A DNA stretch of 55,080 nt from positions 1 to 55,080 of IMG/VR virus record IMGVR_UViG_3300042402_001424. The stretch is one strand, 5' to 3'. The notes beneath the pieces are model-generated. The model was not told where the DNA came from and made no database searches. It worked only from the letters and a program-made list of their open reading frames with translations. The translations under genes were made by a program, and so were the position numbers. Below are positions 24,444-35,022 of this stretch, piece after piece. Position 1 is the first letter of the stretch; each line of letters opens with the position of its first letter. The DNA is from a virus.

Positions 24444-27400
24444 CTAATCTAATCTATTCATCTTGATAGATGTTGAAAGCCCAGAATCAAATGAGTGTGA
24501 TACTGACTGAACCATGTATCTTTGGCTGCTAATACCATTTAGTGAGTAGGTTAGTCCCACTATGTCTCCTACTTGAATTAGTGGGTTGCCGAAGATATTT
24601 AAAGTTACCGTTTTTGAAAATCCATCCAGACCCATCTCAACAATCTTGAGCATTTTATATGCTGCCTCTTTTGATTGAATCCACTCAGAGTCTAACTGAA
24701 GAACTTCTGACATGTTGGATTGGTCAACAACCTTTTCAATAATCTCTGGATCTGATGGAGCCACAACTTCATGTGTCCACAAGTTAAAGTTAATAGTGAA
24801 TTGATTAATCTCATCAGATTCTTTGCGTAAGAAAACCATATGAGGAGAATTGTTGGCTACTGCTATCTTTGCTCTAAACCCAGTATTGATAGGAGTTGAG
24901 TATGCCAAAGAGTATTCATCAATAATCTTCTTTTGATAATTTTTTTGATCTTCTGGTTCATTTCCTGGGAAGTAGTACCACATATATTCAATTGGCAAAA
25001 CATCAACAGACACTGCAGCTGGAGTTGTATATTGAACATCATACACATTGATTCCTGAAATTTCTGGTGTTGTCTGCATAATATAACTTGGAGACAAGTT
25101 GGCTAGGCTTTGGTTTTGTATTAAACCATTTAAAAATTCTCTGTCTTGGTAAAAATAACTTACACTTCTTTCCTTTAAAGGCTTCTTGGTTGCATGTATT
25201 TCTCTTAAAGATGATGCATGATTTGAATCAGAGGGTGGGAACTGTAGTGGTGGCTCTAAACCATCTATTGCATTAGGAGCTGAAGATGATACAAATCCAA
25301 ACTTTGTGTCAAGAACCATGTCATTTGCTACAGATGGTTTTCTTCTCATTCCAGTTAATGGATTAATGCTTGTTGGCTTATATCCTGTTGCACCTGTATC
25401 AGGGTCTGATGGGTCTCCAGGAACTTGCCAGCTACTAATCTCAACATTATTTAAAAAGACAGAAAGAATATTCTTGCTTATTTCTGCTGTTCCGTCTTCA
25501 CCGTCTGATCCGTCAGAAATATATCTAACAACCTTTAGGTTAAATGCGTTATCAGTTACATAGTCGTACTGATATTTATTATCAACCTTGGTTTTATTAA
25601 TTATTTTAGCAAAATTATTTGTTATGCTCTGACATTCTCCAGTTACATCAGACCAAGCAACTATATATCCATCAGTACGAATTGTAAGGGCATACCTATA
25701 TCTTGGTGGATCATATAAGGTAACGGTTCCTGGTACTAAAACATTGTACTTAATCAGTTCAACAAAGTATGCCCAGTCAGTTGATTCTTCATCCTTCATA
25801 TTAAAAAATAAACCTGCTGTTGTTACAGCTTGATCTGGCATGTCAAACTTAACAGAATATGTTTGATATCCTATATCAAGCGCATCTGTTGGATATATTA
25901 AGGTCTTATTAGTTCCAAATGTTTCAACTCTAATTTTATCAATGCTTGGCAAGCTATCAGTTATTTCACCATTACTTGTTTTACTGTTAATTATAGAAGC
26001 ATCATTAGATGCTGACACATCAGTGTAATAATAATTTATAGATTTTTCGGAAAGGCTTTTGCTTGCTAACGAATCTATTCTAGCATGTTCTGCTGGGGCA
26101 GTACCAAACATTCCACGTTTTACGTTTGTTATTTTTCCAGTTGGTGTTATTAAAATGTCTGATGTAGAGGCAGTAAATGCAGAACCTGACTTAGTTACTG
26201 GGTCAAGAGAGTGAGATGTAGTAAGTATTAAAAAGCTAGTTGCATCTGCATCAAGCACTGTTCCAGATAAATTAAACTGAGTTGGAACCATACCGCTAAT
26301 GTTAACCCTATCACCAACAGCAAAATCATTTTCTGCATAGTATGTGTTTATTACTCCATCTCCTTCTGCATCAGTAACTATTGCAGACTTTTGATTTAGA
26401 CCAACACCGTACTGCTTAACAAACCTATTGATTTCTGAAGATAGCTCAAGGTTATTTTTTACCGAAACCTTTTCTGAAAGATTGGAGCTCATGTTTGTAA
26501 TTTCGTACTCTTTGTAAACAAAAGAAACAATCTCATTTTCAATAGCTGCATAGCCCTCATTATTCATGTTGAACGTGTGAAAAATATCTAACAAGTCGTT
26601 ATTGTTGATCTGAAACACGTTTGTATCTTCTGACATGTCCGCATTAAGATAGTTAAATCCAACAGAATCCAAGGTCTGCTGCTGCCACACCACATCATTT
26701 GAAGTTGTATAAATAAATGATGGAGAGTTTTTAATTTCTAGGTTTGTAACATTTTGTAGCGATGGCGATTGTTTAATTTTAGGTGTCTGATATCTTAGGG
26801 ATATTTTTCCTGGCTTAGCGTTATTGGATATTGAAAATCCACCTTCTAAAATATTTGAGTCTGAGATACTGAGTGATGTTGTTGTTGAAGACAGGATATC
26901 CTGCAAACTTAAAAACTTCATAATTCCATACTCATCAATATATGCGCCTATTTGATATGCAACAAAGATTTGGCTTAAAGCATCTAAAACTGTTGTATCC
27001 TTTGAGTTACAGTAGTAATAGGATAGGTCTAATGGTGCTGACTTATTATTACATATTCTATATAAAGAGTCATAGTCATAGTCTGTAAAACCAGCAAGAT
27101 CTAATATGTTTGTTATTACTTCAAATACAGTCTTTAGACTTGCTACATAGTCTGGTACTGGTGTTGACTGCAAATACCGTGAAATATCAAAGCACTGAAC
27201 GCTTATGTCGCTAATATCATTTTCTTCCCAAGTATCTGAATAGAATATACCCCCTGGAATGTATGTGCCTGATGTTGTTACGCTGCCAGGTGATGCATAA
27301 TCAATAAGGTTAAAGTTAACGTAAAACTTAATATTTTTTCTTAAAATATTTGCTAATATACTAGATGCTTGATTGCTTTGACTAGAAAAAATGGGAACCA

Positions 27401-28793
27401 GTGTTGATCCACTCATTGCTGGTATACCTGACAGGCTAATTCTTGCATCATTTGTATTAATTGAAGAAATTGGAAGAGCAGTTCCTCCAGCATCTAAAGA
27501 CTTATCTATGCTTATATTTTGTACAAAATCTGAAAGGTCTATTTCAAGTCTTGGAGAAACTTCTATTAAGTGCATTCTTTTTAGATCTAAAGATATATTA
27601 GAGTTGGCATTTGATACTCCAGTTATTCCAGAAAGTGCAGAATTTGCTTGGCTTGATGTTTGAGTTACCGTAATCTTTTTTAAATTTGTTGAAATAGACA
27701 ATGCCCCAGCTGAATCAAACTTTGGCATAACTGACCATTTACTTGTACTCCAAGCAGATCCTGTCCAATATAAAACTACAACTCCGCTACTACCAACAAC
27801 TACTGACTGAGAACTTGTTGACTCAGTTCCATTGACAACAGCAGTTATAGAGATGCTCACCGTTGGAACAGTCATTAATGTATTAAACTTTAAAACAATT
27901 TTATTTGTAGGAATTATTTTTTCATATACAGCAGTGATGCTTCTTGAGTTTGAGTCCGAAACAAAGTATTTATATGGTGCGATGTCAGACGGTAGCGCTG
28001 TCTTTATGTTTGGTATTGTTGATGCTGCAAGAAAAAACTTTGGGTTTTGTAGTATACAACTTACTGGAGAATACTTGTTTCCAAAAAATCCTCCAGTTGA
28101 AGACTCAGTGCTTAAAAGTTTAGAAGCTATTCTTCTATAGTTAGATGGAAAAGAATACTTTGAGTCTCCAGACGAAACATATGATTCTCCTGGTCTGAAG
28201 TATGTAAATGCACTTTCGGTTGGAAATAAAGAATGATTGTAAAAATCAAACGCTGTTGTCTCATATACTTCTGGCAACGTATAGCGAACTGTTGCAGTGA
28301 GATCATCTGCATCAGCACCGCTAATTGTGTTGGCTGTTATTTTATAAACAAAAGAAGATATTGTATCTAGGCTTCCAGAAGATCCTATGTATGTAACAGC
28401 CTTTGTCCAGCCAAGTGAATCAACATCTATATTTTCTGTACCGTACTGAGTATCTGATCCTTTTGCAGATGCTGTAACCATAACTGGAGTTGCTCTGTTT
28501 GTTTTTACATAAGTTACTATTTTATATGCTTTTCCAGACAATCCAGAGAATGTATACGAAACTGATCCAGTACCGCCTGACATTGTAAATTTTTTGGTTG
28601 TAAAGTTTTCTTTTGATTCTGCTGTTGTGGCATTTGTATCAGTTCCAGATGTTGGAGATATCTTTGTGCCTGTTCCAGCAGTGGTAATATATGGCTGATT
28701 AAATAAGTTATGATTCCATTCAGCAGAAACTACTGGTACTAATGTTATTGAGTTTGATCCTGTAAATACTGATGAGAGTTCGCTACTGAGCAT
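24444..28793 (-). CDS. Large tail hub-like / baseplate protein
   Basis: The 1,449-residue product comes after the tape measure and distal-tail-like genes, where siphoviruses encode the tail hub. The C-terminal region (N-P-L-I-Q-V-G-D-I-V-G-L, then R-Y-M-V-Q-S-V-S-H) matches the usual ending of hub proteins, where an OB-like fold reads N-P-x-x-x-x-G-D. The N-terminal half is beta-rich with a galactose-binding-like character. No lytic transglycosylase or peptidase motif was found, so a tail lysin role is not claimed. Its ATG overlaps the previous stop as TAATG, with GGAGATAT just upstream. Confidence 0.75.
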   Translation of the reverse strand: MLSSELSSVFTGSNSITLVPVVSAEWNHNLFNQPYITTAGTGTKISPTSGTDTNATTAESKENFTTKKFTMSGGTGSVSYTFSGLSGKAYKIVTYVKTNRATPVMVTASAKGSDTQYGTENIDVDSLGWTKAVTYIGSSGSLDTISSFVYKITANTISGADADDLTATVRYTLPEVYETTAFDFYNHSLFPTESAFTYFRPGESYVSSGDSKYSFPSNYRRIASKLLSTESSTGGFFGNKYSPVSCILQNPKFFLAASTIPNIKTALPSDIAPYKYFVSDSNSRSITAVYEKIIPTNKIVLKFNTLMTVPTVSISITAVVNGTESTSSQSVVVGSSGVVVLYWTGSAWSTSKWSVMPKFDSAGALSISTNLKKITVTQTSSQANSALSGITGVSNANSNISLDLKRMHLIEVSPRLEIDLSDFVQNISIDKSLDAGGTALPISSINTNDARISLSGIPAMSGSTLVPIFSSQSNQASSILANILRKNIKFYVNFNLIDYASPGSVTTSGTYIPGGIFYSDTWEENDISDISVQCFDISRYLQSTPVPDYVASLKTVFEVITNILDLAGFTDYDYDSLYRICNNKSAPLDLSYYYCNSKDTTVLDALSQIFVAYQIGAYIDEYGIMKFLSLQDILSSTTTSLSISDSNILEGGFSISNNAKPGKISLRYQTPKIKQSPSLQNVTNLEIKNSPSFIYTTSNDVVWQQQTLDSVGFNYLNADMSEDTNVFQINNNDLLDIFHTFNMNNEGYAAIENEIVSFVYKEYEITNMSSNLSEKVSVKNNLELSSEINRFVKQYGVGLNQKSAIVTDAEGDGVINTYYAENDFAVGDRVNISGMVPTQFNLSGTVLDADATSFLILTTSHSLDPVTKSGSAFTASTSDILITPTGKITNVKRGMFGTAPAEHARIDSLASKSLSEKSINYYYTDVSASNDASIINSKTSNGEITDSLPSIDKIRVETFGTNKTLIYPTDALDIGYQTYSVKFDMPDQAVTTAGLFFNMKDEESTDWAYFVELIKYNVLVPGTVTLYDPPRYRYALTIRTDGYIVAWSDVTGECQSITNNFAKIINKTKVDNKYQYDYVTDNAFNLKVVRYISDGSDGEDGTAEISKNILSVFLNNVEISSWQVPGDPSDPDTGATGYKPTSINPLTGMRRKPSVANDMVLDTKFGFVSSSAPNAIDGLEPPLQFPPSDSNHASSLREIHATKKPLKERSVSYFYQDREFLNGLIQNQSLANLSPSYIMQTTPEISGINVYDVQYTTPAAVSVDVLPIEYMWYYFPGNEPEDQKNYQKKIIDEYSLAYSTPINTGFRAKIAVANNSPHMVFLRKESDEINQFTINFNLWTHEVVAPSDPEIIEKVVDQSNMSEVLQLDSEWIQSKEAAYKMLKIVEMGLDGFSKTVTLNIFGNPLIQVGDIVGLTYSLNGISSQRYMVQSVSHSFDSGLSTSIKMNRLD

Positions 28794-29299
28794 TATATCT
28801 CCGTAAACTCAATACTCATATCAACATAGTCTGAAAGGTTTGTTCTGTTAATTATTGTTTTAGAAAAATCAGTCATAAAAACAGTGTATCTTTTTGCTCC
28901 AGTTTCAGTTGATCCACTATTAAGCGCTGTTTGTGCTGTGGTAAATGTTCCAGATGGTAGCGATCCTGCAGAAGAATCTGTAGCAAGTTCTGACGCTACA
29001 ACCTTTATGTATATTGGTACTCCTGCATTTGATTGATAAAAAGATTCAAGCCAAGCAGCTGCATTAAAACCGTCAGCAGATTCAGAAGTTTTTGATGGTA
29101 CATATTTCCATGATACTGATATTTTTCTTTTCTTGGCAACAACATATTTTCTCATTGTTCCATTAGCCATGCGTGACTGAGACTCAATTAGTTCTGTTGA
29201 AATCTGAATAGGCTCTCTATTATGGTCTGTAATGCTTTGCCAGCTATTATCTGCACCAGTCAAAGAAACCTGTATTCCTGCACCAATTGTATATGCCAT
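28793..29299 (-). CDS. Minor tail protein, possible distal tail protein
   Basis: The 168-residue product is beta-rich and has a stretch typical of distal tail or tube-like proteins (M-R-K-Y-V-V-A-K-K-R-K-I-S-V-S-W). It follows the tape measure directly, joined by a TAATG stop/start overlap, and is joined the same way to the hub-like gene. A distal tail (Dit-like) role or a second tube-like subunit are both possible. No cysteine or catalytic pattern is visible. Confidence 0.65.
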   Translation of the reverse strand: MAYTIGAGIQVSLTGADNSWQSITDHNREPIQISTELIESQSRMANGTMRKYVVAKKRKISVSWKYVPSKTSESADGFNAAAWLESFYQSNAGVPIYIKVVASELATDSSAGSLPSGTFTTAQTALNSGSTETGAKRYTVFMTDFSKTIINRTNLSDYVDMSIEFTEI

Positions 29300-32200
29300 T
29301 AGATGCTAACCTTGTTAGACTTATTATTCTTGTTAATCTCAACCTTTAGTCGTCTCATAACTTCGTTTGCAACACCCTCTGGGCTTGCATTGTTACTTGT
29401 AATAGGCATATTTATATTATACACTGTACCGCCAGAATTTGTGCTAATGTCTGCAGTTCCATTATTTACCGCATTCATTGCAGCAACTCCATAGTCCTTA
29501 ACAGATGATGCCTTTACAACAAACTCTCCATTTGATACACGAATTGATCCTCCACCTGCATATCCAAGTGTTGCTCTAATGGAGTCAGATCGTCCTGTTC
29601 CAGGGCCCTTGATAAGGCCACCATTGGCCTTCTTAGGCAGTTTTGCCTTCTCAACGCTAGTTAGCTTAGACCCATCTTTAATCTCAGTTACTCTTGCTCT
29701 TAGAGCATCAATTTCAGCATCCTTTTTTCTTAACTCTGTCTCTTTATTAAATTCCATTTGTACATTTCTTGACTGTTGACCAAGCATTGCTGCCTCTATG
29801 TAGTTTCCAGAAATTTTAGCTTGTACTGCCTGACTAGCCAGATCTTGAAGCTTCATCTGTAAATCAATCTGTCTTTGAACCTCTTCGTTTGCTGCTTTTT
29901 GTGCATCACGCTTAGCTTCTAGTTTATTAATCTCTTTTTCTAGCAGCTTAATGTATTGTTCTTCAGCAGTTAGTTTATCTTTGCCCTTGCCTGTTCCATC
30001 ATCTGGGCTTTGATAATCTTTTACATTTGCTCCTCCACTGCTACTTGTCAGCTTTCCAAGTGCTTTTCTTGCTGCATCTCTTGCAGCATTAAAGCTCTTT
30101 ATAACCTTTTCAGCATTATAAACTCTTATAGCATCATCTGGACCTGCAACTGTTGTATTTTGAAGTATAAGCATGGCCTCAATTGCTCCAGATAGTGCAC
30201 CAGTTAATCCTAGGGCTTGGGCTTCCATAATAGCTAACTTGTTACCTGTTCCAGTTATTCCTTGTGCAGCTTTTTGCAAGTTCTTTGGAAGGACCTTCAT
30301 CATTTCATTTAATAAAATAGTCTGTTCTGGTTTTGGCATTGTTGCAATAGCAGAACTAATTCTTGCAAATCCCTGAGCAAATTGTTCTGCAGAGATTGTT
30401 CCATTTTCTAGCTGTGCTCTTAATCCATTTATAAATCCATTAGCAGCATCAGCAGCTAGCTTAATATTTTGCTTAGCTCCTTCTGCATACTGAGTAATAA
30501 CCCCATTAGCTCCTCTTTGAGAGCTAACAAATATCTGACTAATTCCAGCATCTATATCTTTAAGTATAGCTGTGAAATTTTTATCAAAATTTAAAATTCC
30601 TTTATCTGTTGATAGATCAATGTTAGCAAAATCAAACTTAAAGTCTGTTTTACCAGACTCTTCTTGCAAAGCCTTTATAATTAAATCTATTTGCTCTTTA
30701 GCAAATCCAGAACCACGAAGCTGAATAGCAATAGAGTCAAATACTAGCTTAGCTTGCTCACTAGTTCCCTTTCTTAATGACTCAATGTCTTTCTTAAAGT
30801 CTTTTTGGAATGCTTCATTTGTTTGAAGTGAATCAATTGCAGACTGCTCCTGTGAATTGGATCCCGTTGTCGTTGCATTATCTCTAGAAAGAAAATCAAT
30901 CTTAGTAGGAACTACGCCAAAGAAGTCTCCAAGTGTTTTTAACTTCTTTTCAGATACTGTTGCTGCGTCTCCAAGACCTTCAACAGCAACACGCTCACGC
31001 TCTTTTGCTGCATTAAGAAGTTTAACTATACCCACTGTTGCTGCTAACCCTAAAGCTACTAACTTAAATGGTCCTGGTAGAAGACCTAGCACCATCTTTA
31101 GTGCTTGGAATCCAAATACCGCTGGCATAATCTTTTGTGCAAGCTCTCCCATTTTGCCAGGTAAGAATGCTGCTGCTATCAATGCAGAGTTTCCTGCCAT
31201 GCCAACTGCTGCTCCACGTCCTGCAAACTTAGATCCAACATTTGCTGCTGCACCCTTAGCCTTTGACATTCTAGATTGTTTTTCAGGAGTTGTCATTGGA
31301 AGGAATACTGTTCCAGCTGGTGCATTTGGACCAATTCCAGCAGGACCCTGTGCTCTAGATGCTTTTCCAGATTTTGTTCCAGAAACAACAGCATTTCCAA
31401 GGACTTGTCCTGCTTTGTTAGCATCTTTCTTTTTAGACTTTACACCATCTGCTAAACTTTTTCCTGCATTTGCTCCTGCATCACTCATCTCTTTGGATGG
31501 AGATGAAATACGAAGAGCTGATCTTGCACCACTAATAAGTGCAGATGTAGCTGATTCAACTAAACTTTTTCCTTTAAGAGCAAAGTCTTTTGCTACCAAA
31601 GCTGATATCTGAACAGCGCCACGTCCACCGTAAGCTGCCTGTCTTTCTCCTGCTTTTTGATTTAAGAAGCTAACTTTATTTGAGCTTCTTGGTCTTCCAG
31701 TGGCAGTGTCTCTAGCAACTCCTCCGCCTGTTCCTGCAGGTGCAACAACAAACTCACCAGTTCCTGACTTTATCATAGCTGCTAAATATTTACGCTTTGC
31801 TTCTAATATTTGCTTTTCTGTTGTTATTCCAGACTGCTTAAGTTTTGCTAATTCAGTGTCTACTTTTGAAAGTCTTTCATCAGCAATCATGCCTGCTTGC
31901 TCTACAGTAATTCTCTTACCGTCAATTTTAATTCTAGCATCTGCCAGCAATCCTTCAGTAATTGCTTGCTTAGCATTTGCTCTCATATAGTCAATTCTTG
32001 ATTTAGTTGCGCCGTTTGAGTCTTGTAGTAAAGCTCTTGCAGTTGCACCTTCTTTAGCTAACTGCTCAAGTTCTACTGTATGCTTTTGTGTTGAAACTTT
32101 ATTTTCTCTCAAAGCTACAGCTGCTTGATCCCCTGCTTCGGCCAAAGCATCTAGTGTAAAAGGCTCTCCCTTAACACCAATTGCATTAAACATTGTATTT

Positions 32201-34632
32201 CTTGAACCTGTGCCAAGAGTTGTTGTACCACCAAAGGATCTTCCCCCAGCTAGTACAGCATTATCATCTTGTACTGCACCAACCAACTCTTCTTGGCTCT
32301 TTACTAAATCATATCCTTCGCCATCTACTTTATTTGTAAGCTTAAGTACTGTTGTTGAAAATCCCTTTAGTTCATCTCCAACTAATCTAATTGTTCTTGC
32401 AAGTTCGCTTGGTGCTGTAACATCAAAGTGAGATGCTACTGCAGATGTAGAGGTATTTGTAACAAACCTAGATCCCAAACCTTCTGCATATCCAGGTATA
32501 TTGTCAGCAATCATTCCATTAATAAGACCAGCGTACTTCTTGCTCATCTTGGTTGGAATTACTGTTTCTCCTGGCATTAGTAATGCTAGTTCTGAATCTT
32601 GATTTCCTGTACCGCCAACTACCGCAGGCTTACCCTTTGCTCTCTTCTTGATTGGGCCACGGCCTATAGGAATGGCTGTTGGCATAAAGTTTCTTTGCGC
32701 TGCAATTGCTCTAGTGTATGCTCCAGTTAGCTTGTCTACTGATGCTGCTTCCGCTGTAAATGTTTGTGCAAGATTTCTATGAATTTGATCAAGAGATGCT
32801 GCTACTGCTGCTGCATTTCTTTGTTCAAGAGTCATGTACTTAACTTCAGTGCCAAGAGTTGCAGATGACTGACCAGTTTTATTAAAGAGGGTCTTCATTG
32901 CTGTAAAGCCCTTAATTATATTTGCAACACCGTTTGCAAGCAAACCGAATGTCATTAATAAGATTGGTCCTAGACCAGCAATAGCTGTTGTTGCAATAAC
33001 TATTGCTTTCTTTGTTCCATCTCCAAGATTATTAAATCTATCTAATATGTTTGAAACAAATTCAGCAATTGGTGTTACTGCCTTCAAAAACTCTTCACCT
33101 ACTGGAACCAATGAAAGCTTTAGATTTTCAACAGCACCCTTAAATTTATTCATAGCCGATTCTGAAGTCATGCCTAATTCTTTTTCAGACAGAGATGCTA
33201 GTTCTTGAACAGATGCACCAGCTAGGTCAAGAACACGTGCTGCCTGTGTACCATCTTTGGTAACGTTGGCAAAAAGTGTAGATAAACGAGCAAACTGGAA
33301 CTTACCAAACATTTGCTCAATAACCTGAGCTCTATTTAGTGGATCAAGTTGATTTAAAGCTGTAGCAAACTCAACAACAGTTGCCTTAAGGTTTCCTCTA
33401 TTATCTTCTACAATCTTTTTTGCATTGATTCCAAAAGCTAAAAGCATATCGTTTGCTTTTCCAGTTGGATTAATTAAAGATCCAAGACCAGACTTTAATG
33501 CGTTAGCCCCTTCTGATGCATTAATTCCACCTTCTTTCATTGCAGTCATAAAGAATGCTAAATCTTTAAGATCTCCACCAAGTTGTTCAACTACTGGTGC
33601 AGCTTTTGGAATTGCAGTTGACATATCATCAAGAGATAGAACAGTCTGGTTTTCTACTGCGTTAAGAAAATCAATTGATTCTGCAAGCTTTTCAGAAGAC
33701 ATTGAGAAAGCATTTTGTAAAGCAATTGTTGTTTCAAGAGCTTTTTGACTATCTACTTGTCCAAGAATAGAAAGCTTAGTTGCTGCAGTTGTTTGTCTTT
33801 GAAGATCTAACCCCTGAAAACCTGCTGCTGCAGCTTCTGCTGCAAGTCCAACTGTTTGAGAAACAGCAACACCATACTTAGTAAACTGCTTTCCAAGTTC
33901 TGTTATTCCTTCTAGTGCTGCTTGGGTTTCTGATGCTGGTGTAAATAAATCTCCGTATACCTTCTTAAAACGAATAGCCTGAGTTTCCATATCCATAAAA
34001 GTTTTTGATGCTGCTGCACCAACACTTATTAATGGAAGTGTAAAACCAACCATAAGCTGACGACCAGCCCACTGTGTATTCTTACCAAAGTTAAGTAGGT
34101 TTGTAGAGCCTTGCTTTAAAAGCTGATTAAGTAATGCTTGCTTTTCAGAAGCAATCATTGTCTTTGTTGCAAGATCATTCATGTCAAGAGACAGAGGTCT
34201 TACAGCAATTGCCTTCATAGCACCGTTTGCATCACGGCCCATCTTGATGTATTGTGTCTGAAGGTCTTTTACGTTTTCTCTAGCAACCTTGTTTATTGTC
34301 TCAAATTCAGACTTAAACAATCTACCAAAAGTTTTTGATGCTCCACCAGCATACCTAAAGTATTCTCCAAGTGAGAACTTATTCTTCTCTAAAGAATTTG
34401 TGAACGACTCAGTGGTTGTTCTGATTGTTTTCATCTGGGCAGAGAACTTGCCCGTAGCATTAATTGAGTTAATTAAGCCTTGCTGCATTTGAGCAGTAAC
34501 TGCATTAGCTGCAGCTCCGCCCTTTGCCATTGATGTATGAAAGGCTGATATCTGTCTCTGTAAGTTTTTGATATTCGCCAGTGCTTCAGCAGTATCAATA
34601 CTTACCTTAATATTGGACTGAGCATCAGCCAT
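29299..34632 (-). CDS. Tape measure protein
   Basis: The 1,777-residue protein sets tail length and is the longest product in the window. The N-terminal third has the phage tape-measure core (around residues 360-470: M-K-E-G-G-I-N-A-S-E-G-A-N-A-L, then A-T-A-L-N-Q-L-D-P). Hydrophobic segments near 530-560 and 1,180-1,220 suit membrane insertion. Gly-rich modules ending in P-G-E-T-V-I-P-T and N-G-E-F-V-V-K occur in the middle and near the C-terminus. ATG is preceded by AGAGGTGTAATGA. It follows the two tail assembly chaperone genes, the standard order. By the usual 1.5 angstrom per residue rule the tail would be roughly 250 nm, an estimate only. Confidence 0.95.
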   Translation of the reverse strand: MADAQSNIKVSIDTAEALANIKNLQRQISAFHTSMAKGGAAANAVTAQMQQGLINSINATGKFSAQMKTIRTTTESFTNSLEKNKFSLGEYFRYAGGASKTFGRLFKSEFETINKVARENVKDLQTQYIKMGRDANGAMKAIAVRPLSLDMNDLATKTMIASEKQALLNQLLKQGSTNLLNFGKNTQWAGRQLMVGFTLPLISVGAAASKTFMDMETQAIRFKKVYGDLFTPASETQAALEGITELGKQFTKYGVAVSQTVGLAAEAAAAGFQGLDLQRQTTAATKLSILGQVDSQKALETTIALQNAFSMSSEKLAESIDFLNAVENQTVLSLDDMSTAIPKAAPVVEQLGGDLKDLAFFMTAMKEGGINASEGANALKSGLGSLINPTGKANDMLLAFGINAKKIVEDNRGNLKATVVEFATALNQLDPLNRAQVIEQMFGKFQFARLSTLFANVTKDGTQAARVLDLAGASVQELASLSEKELGMTSESAMNKFKGAVENLKLSLVPVGEEFLKAVTPIAEFVSNILDRFNNLGDGTKKAIVIATTAIAGLGPILLMTFGLLANGVANIIKGFTAMKTLFNKTGQSSATLGTEVKYMTLEQRNAAAVAASLDQIHRNLAQTFTAEAASVDKLTGAYTRAIAAQRNFMPTAIPIGRGPIKKRAKGKPAVVGGTGNQDSELALLMPGETVIPTKMSKKYAGLINGMIADNIPGYAEGLGSRFVTNTSTSAVASHFDVTAPSELARTIRLVGDELKGFSTTVLKLTNKVDGEGYDLVKSQEELVGAVQDDNAVLAGGRSFGGTTTLGTGSRNTMFNAIGVKGEPFTLDALAEAGDQAAVALRENKVSTQKHTVELEQLAKEGATARALLQDSNGATKSRIDYMRANAKQAITEGLLADARIKIDGKRITVEQAGMIADERLSKVDTELAKLKQSGITTEKQILEAKRKYLAAMIKSGTGEFVVAPAGTGGGVARDTATGRPRSSNKVSFLNQKAGERQAAYGGRGAVQISALVAKDFALKGKSLVESATSALISGARSALRISSPSKEMSDAGANAGKSLADGVKSKKKDANKAGQVLGNAVVSGTKSGKASRAQGPAGIGPNAPAGTVFLPMTTPEKQSRMSKAKGAAANVGSKFAGRGAAVGMAGNSALIAAAFLPGKMGELAQKIMPAVFGFQALKMVLGLLPGPFKLVALGLAATVGIVKLLNAAKERERVAVEGLGDAATVSEKKLKTLGDFFGVVPTKIDFLSRDNATTTGSNSQEQSAIDSLQTNEAFQKDFKKDIESLRKGTSEQAKLVFDSIAIQLRGSGFAKEQIDLIIKALQEESGKTDFKFDFANIDLSTDKGILNFDKNFTAILKDIDAGISQIFVSSQRGANGVITQYAEGAKQNIKLAADAANGFINGLRAQLENGTISAEQFAQGFARISSAIATMPKPEQTILLNEMMKVLPKNLQKAAQGITGTGNKLAIMEAQALGLTGALSGAIEAMLILQNTTVAGPDDAIRVYNAEKVIKSFNAARDAARKALGKLTSSSGGANVKDYQSPDDGTGKGKDKLTAEEQYIKLLEKEINKLEAKRDAQKAANEEVQRQIDLQMKLQDLASQAVQAKISGNYIEAAMLGQQSRNVQMEFNKETELRKKDAEIDALRARVTEIKDGSKLTSVEKAKLPKKANGGLIKGPGTGRSDSIRATLGYAGGGSIRVSNGEFVVKASSVKDYGVAAMNAVNNGTADISTNSGGTVYNINMPITSNNASPEGVANEVMRRLKVEINKNNKSNKVSI

Positions 34633-34657
34633 TCATTACACCTCTTTATTTAATTAT

Positions 34658-34987
34658 TTACTCATCTGCATTGCTGGCAAAGAGTGTTGCTGCTTCAGAA
34701 ATTGGAACTCCTGATGCTACTTCAACAATCTTATACACAGTAGGCAAATCAATATTTTCTTCCAGAGCAGCAATATCTGATGCTAGTTCTGGCTTGTATT
34801 GCTCCATTGCGATTAGTACACATTCCATAAGCAGATTAATTGACTTTTCGTTATCATCTACTACCTCTGCAATACCCTCAAACTTTTTCATAAACTTTCG
34901 TAAAAGTGAAATCTTAAGCGGTCTTAGAGTAATTTCTGTACCATCAATTAGCTTAATCTGTTGTGCTTCATAAACAGTTGTTGCCAT
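34658..34987 (-). CDS. Tail assembly chaperone, short paralogue
   Basis: The 109-residue product has the single helical domain of siphovirus tail chaperones (gpG-like). It is clearly related to the N-terminal 95 residues of the product of 35015-35731: both share D-G-T-E-I near the start, P-L-K-I, and the stretch N-I-D-L-P-T-V at about residues 77-85. It would coat the tape measure until tube assembly. It has its own promoter at 35014-35022 and GGGAGG before the ATG, so no frameshift from the upstream gene is needed. Confidence 0.8.
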   Translation of the reverse strand: MATTVYEAQQIKLIDGTEITLRPLKISLLRKFMKKFEGIAEVVDDNEKSINLLMECVLIAMEQYKPELASDIAALEENIDLPTVYKIVEVASGVPISEAATLFASNADE

Positions 34988-35013
34988 GTTGATCCCTCCC
35001 TAGGTTTACATTA

Positions 35014-35022
35014 ATTATACCA
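35014..35022 (-). promoter_or_regulatory. Extended -10 promoter TGGTATAAT overlapping a stop codon
   Basis: TGGTATAAT spans the last codons and stop of the longer chaperone gene (TAA at 35015-35017 lies inside the -10 box). The short chaperone gene starts 26 bases downstream after GGGAGG. The tape measure and later tail genes probably share this transcript. Confidence 0.65.

Noticed and set aside
24444-28793. Tail-associated peptidoglycan hydrolase
   Set aside because: The protein is large and lies at the hub position, but no lysozyme, transglycosylase or NlpC/P60 catalytic pattern could be found by eye.
30857-31612. A 251-codon open frame on the plus strand inside the tape measure gene
   Set aside because: It is antisense to a clear tape-measure coding sequence, has no ribosome binding site or promoter, and its Ala/Pro-rich composition is what the reverse of an Ala/Gly/Lys-rich gene produces.
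34988-35020. Programmed frameshift joining the two tail chaperone genes
   Set aside because: The second gene begins with its own ATG, SD and promoter after the first gene's stop, and it is a paralogue of the first gene's start rather than its extension.
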